Part shown: one piece after another, positions 62,344-64,000 of the stretch
Position numbering within the stretch: the first letter of the stretch is position 1
How the letters are laid out: every line of letters starts with the position of its first letter
Assembly (NCBI GenBank): GCA_021792615.1
Contig: JAJYUJ010000010.1
Coordinates: forward strand, 3,034 to 67,033
Length of the DNA: 64,000 nt
Reading direction: 5' to 3'
Source of the DNA: a bacterium
Lineage (GTDB): Bacteria; JAMCPX01
The notes under the pieces: model-generated
What the model saw: only the letters and a program-made list of their open reading frames with translations
Databases searched by the model: none
What the model was told of the DNA's origin: nothing
Program-made: the position numbers and the translations under genes

Positions 62344-63834
62344 ATGACAGAATATATACTTGCGATTGATCAGGGTACGACATCAACGAAGGCTTTATTG
62401 ATAGATCCGTCTCTCAATGTTGTGGCGATAACCGGTCATGAGCTTCCCCAGATTTACCCGAGGCCCGGCTGGGTCGAGCATGATCCCAATACCATCCTGA
62501 AGATAACGTACGACAGCATCAGAGAAGTCATTCAGAAGGCAAACATAGATCCCCATAAGATTGCAGTCATCGGTATAACGAACCAGCGGGAGACCACGAT
62601 CCTGTGGGACAAAAAAACAGGGAAGCCCGTTTACAATGCCATTGTCTGGCAATGCAAAAGGACAGCAGGCCTTGTGGAGAAACTGAAGTCAAAGGGATAC
62701 GATAAGCTTTTCAGGAATGCAACGGGGCTCGTCCTCGATCCTTATTTTTCCGCAACAAAGATCATGTGGCTCCTCAACACGATAACGGGGCTGCGCAGCA
62801 AGTCGCAGAAAGGGGAGATCGCTTTCGGGACCGTTGATTCGTGGCTGCTGTGGAATTTAACAGGCGGCGTGAGCCATGCAACCGACGTGAGCAACGCATC
62901 GAGGACGCTGCTCTTCAACATAAAACGGCTCGAGTGGGACGAAGAGCTGCACAAGGTGACCGGTATACCGAAATATATCATGCCGGAAGTCAAGCCCACG
63001 TCCGGTGTATTCGGTTATACAAAGGGATTGGGGTTCCTGCCGGACAACATACCGGTAGCGAGCATGGTCGGAGACCAGCAGTCGGCACTCTTCGGACAGG
63101 CATGTTTTGAGGCAGGCACCGTAAAAGCGACGTATGGAACGGGCTCTTTCGTACTGTTTAATACATCCGACAAGCTGGTACACTCGAAGCATGGTTTGTT
63201 GACGACCATTGCGTGGCAGATCAAGAACAAGGTTTTCTATGCCCTCGAAGGCAGTGCCATGATCTCCGGTGCAGCAGTTCAATGGGCGAGGGACGGGCTT
63301 GGCATTATCCGCAGCTCGGAAGAGATAGAACCGCTCGCCGCAAGCGTACCGGACAGCGGCGGCGTGGTGTTCGTGCCTTCGTTAAGCGGGCTTGGAGCAC
63401 CGTGGTGGAGACCGGATGCAAAGGGACTTTTAACAGGGATAACGAGGGGGACCAATCAGGCACATATAGCAAGGGCCATACTCGAGGGTATCGCATTGCA
63501 GGAATATGCGCTCGTCGAATCCATGAAACAGGATACCGGGCAGAAACTCAGTTCGTTGAAGGTCGACGGAGGAGCATGCAAGAACAATCTTCTTATGCAA
63601 TTTCAGGCAGACATCCTGAGCATAGCCGTTATAAGGCCCCAGAATATAGAAACGACATCTCTGGGTGCCGCCATGCTTGCCGGGCTGGCCGCCGGTATAT
63701 GGAAGGACATGAAAGAACTGAAACATAAATGGAAAGAAGATAAAACGTTCAGGCCTTCGATGCCTGTTGCCCAGAGAAGAGGATTCCTCTCACGGTGGGA
63801 AAGTGCGATTAAAAAGACCCTTATTATGCCTTAA
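62344..63834 (+). CDS. glpK: Glycerol kinase
   Basis: GlpK phosphorylates glycerol to glycerol 3-phosphate. The 496-residue FGGY protein has ILAIDQGTTSTKALLID at the N terminus, GITNQRETTILWDK, IVWQCKRTA, the TYGTGSFVLFNT segment and SSLKVDGGACKNNLLMQF. A strong GGAGGAGGGTG site precedes the ATG at 62344. It lies alone, 225 bp after gspK, with no glpF or glpD neighbour in view. Confidence 0.96.
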   Translation: MTEYILAIDQGTTSTKALLIDPSLNVVAITGHELPQIYPRPGWVEHDPNTILKITYDSIREVIQKANIDPHKIAVIGITNQRETTILWDKKTGKPVYNAIVWQCKRTAGLVEKLKSKGYDKLFRNATGLVLDPYFSATKIMWLLNTITGLRSKSQKGEIAFGTVDSWLLWNLTGGVSHATDVSNASRTLLFNIKRLEWDEELHKVTGIPKYIMPEVKPTSGVFGYTKGLGFLPDNIPVASMVGDQQSALFGQACFEAGTVKATYGTGSFVLFNTSDKLVHSKHGLLTTIAWQIKNKVFYALEGSAMISGAAVQWARDGLGIIRSSEEIEPLAASVPDSGGVVFVPSLSGLGAPWWRPDAKGLLTGITRGTNQAHIARAILEGIALQEYALVESMKQDTGQKLSSLKVDGGACKNNLLMQFQADILSIAVIRPQNIETTSLGAAMLAGLAAGIWKDMKELKHKWKEDKTFRPSMPVAQRRGFLSRWESAIKKTLIMP

Positions 63835-63840
63835 TTTTTT

Positions 63841-63876
63841 TGAAGAACAACGCTGTAAACAGCGTGGTCCTTCGGC
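63841..63876 (+). repeat. Hairpin repeat, copy 4
   Basis: GAAGAACAACGCTGTAAACA and GCGTGGTCCTTCGGCGG form the same two-stem hairpin as the copies at 53949 and 56727. It lies immediately after glpK, outside the accessory region. Confidence 0.75.
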
Positions 63877-63908
63877 GGCAGGGAACAAGTAAACCATCAT
63901 CAAAAACG

Positions 63909-63938
63909 AAGAAGGGCGGATTACGATCCGCCCTTCTT
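63909..63938. terminator. Perfect hairpin between glpK and the next leftward gene
   Basis: AAGAAGGGCGGA and TCCGCCCTTCTT form a perfect 12-bp stem with a six-base loop. The T tracts on either side are weak, but the symmetric stem between convergent genes fits a bidirectional terminator. Confidence 0.65.
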
Positions 63939-63969
63939 GAGTTTTGAATCTTAAATTTTGAGTTTCTTA

Positions 63970-64000
63970 TTACTTATGCATATTCATGCCCGGCATAGAT
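63970..64000 (-). CDS. C-terminal tail of a leftward gene, possibly chaperonin
   Basis: On the minus strand the last codons read SMPGMNMHK and stop at 63970-63972. A Met/Gly-rich tail of this kind is typical of GroEL C termini, but ten residues are too few for a firm call. Confidence 0.3.
   Translation of the reverse strand, partial: SMPGMNMHK

Overview
The window comes from a Gram-negative, probably anaerobic bacterium of moderate GC content. The type II secretion genes, outer-membrane polysaccharide export genes, futalosine-pathway menaquinone genes (mqnE, mqnA), hfq, an MJ0042/DUF3426 zinc-ribbon protein and a cysteine-rich MerR protein would fit a deltaproteobacterial (Desulfobacterota) or Nitrospirota-like lineage. 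That placement is inference; there is no rRNA gene or other decisive marker here.

Region 1 (1-32.8 kb) is dense core genome. It holds the deoB 5' end, gatC-gatA, a GT-C-like membrane protein, mqnE-mqnA with an acidic partner, a GT4 glycosyltransferase, a DciA/DUF721 protein, a zinc-ribbon membrane protein, an MBL-fold hydrolase with a MerR regulator, and a long leftward run purH-purD-wza-like-wzc-like-cpsB-like-ECF sigma-membrane anti-sigma candidate. Divergent comM/radC, a gamma-carbonic anhydrase, a cNMP-binding protein with a LysM protein, guaB-guaA-dnaE and hfq-hflX follow. Purine synthesis (purH, purD, guaB, guaA) recurs, and one purine pair lies directly upstream of polysaccharide export genes.

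Region 2 (32.8-40.5 kb) is a type II secretion operon, gspC-D-E-F-G-H-I, with overlapping or closely spaced genes. Its expected continuation gspJ-gspK is found only at 60.3-62.1 kb, followed by glpK. No gspL or gspM is visible.

Region 3 (40.5-60.2 kb) lies between the two gsp blocks and looks accessory: visibly AT-richer in the middle, gene-sparse in places, full of short palindromic repeats and broken genes. It carries a DUF2378-like protein, two SDR oxidoreductases, a cupin, rsgA, two DUF1016/YhcG nucleases, three ORF6N genes (one intact, one disrupted, one remnant), an IetA/IetS-type AAA ATPase plus subtilase pair followed at 14 bp by an AbiV-like HEPN protein, an HNH nuclease, a GIY-YIG gene inside a 280-bp inverted-repeat-bounded element, a MvaI/BcnI-like fragment, an antitoxin with a frameshifted RelE-type toxin, an ATP-grasp protein and an amidohydrolase. 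It reads as a defence and mobile-element hotspot inserted in, or accumulated within, the secretion operon.

The observations most worth following are the ATPase-subtilase-AbiV trio, the ORF6N/DUF1016 divergent module with look-alike promoters, the inverted-repeat-bounded GIY-YIG element with an apparent empty derivative nearby, a four-copy hairpin repeat that interrupts an ORF6N gene, and the split gsp operon.
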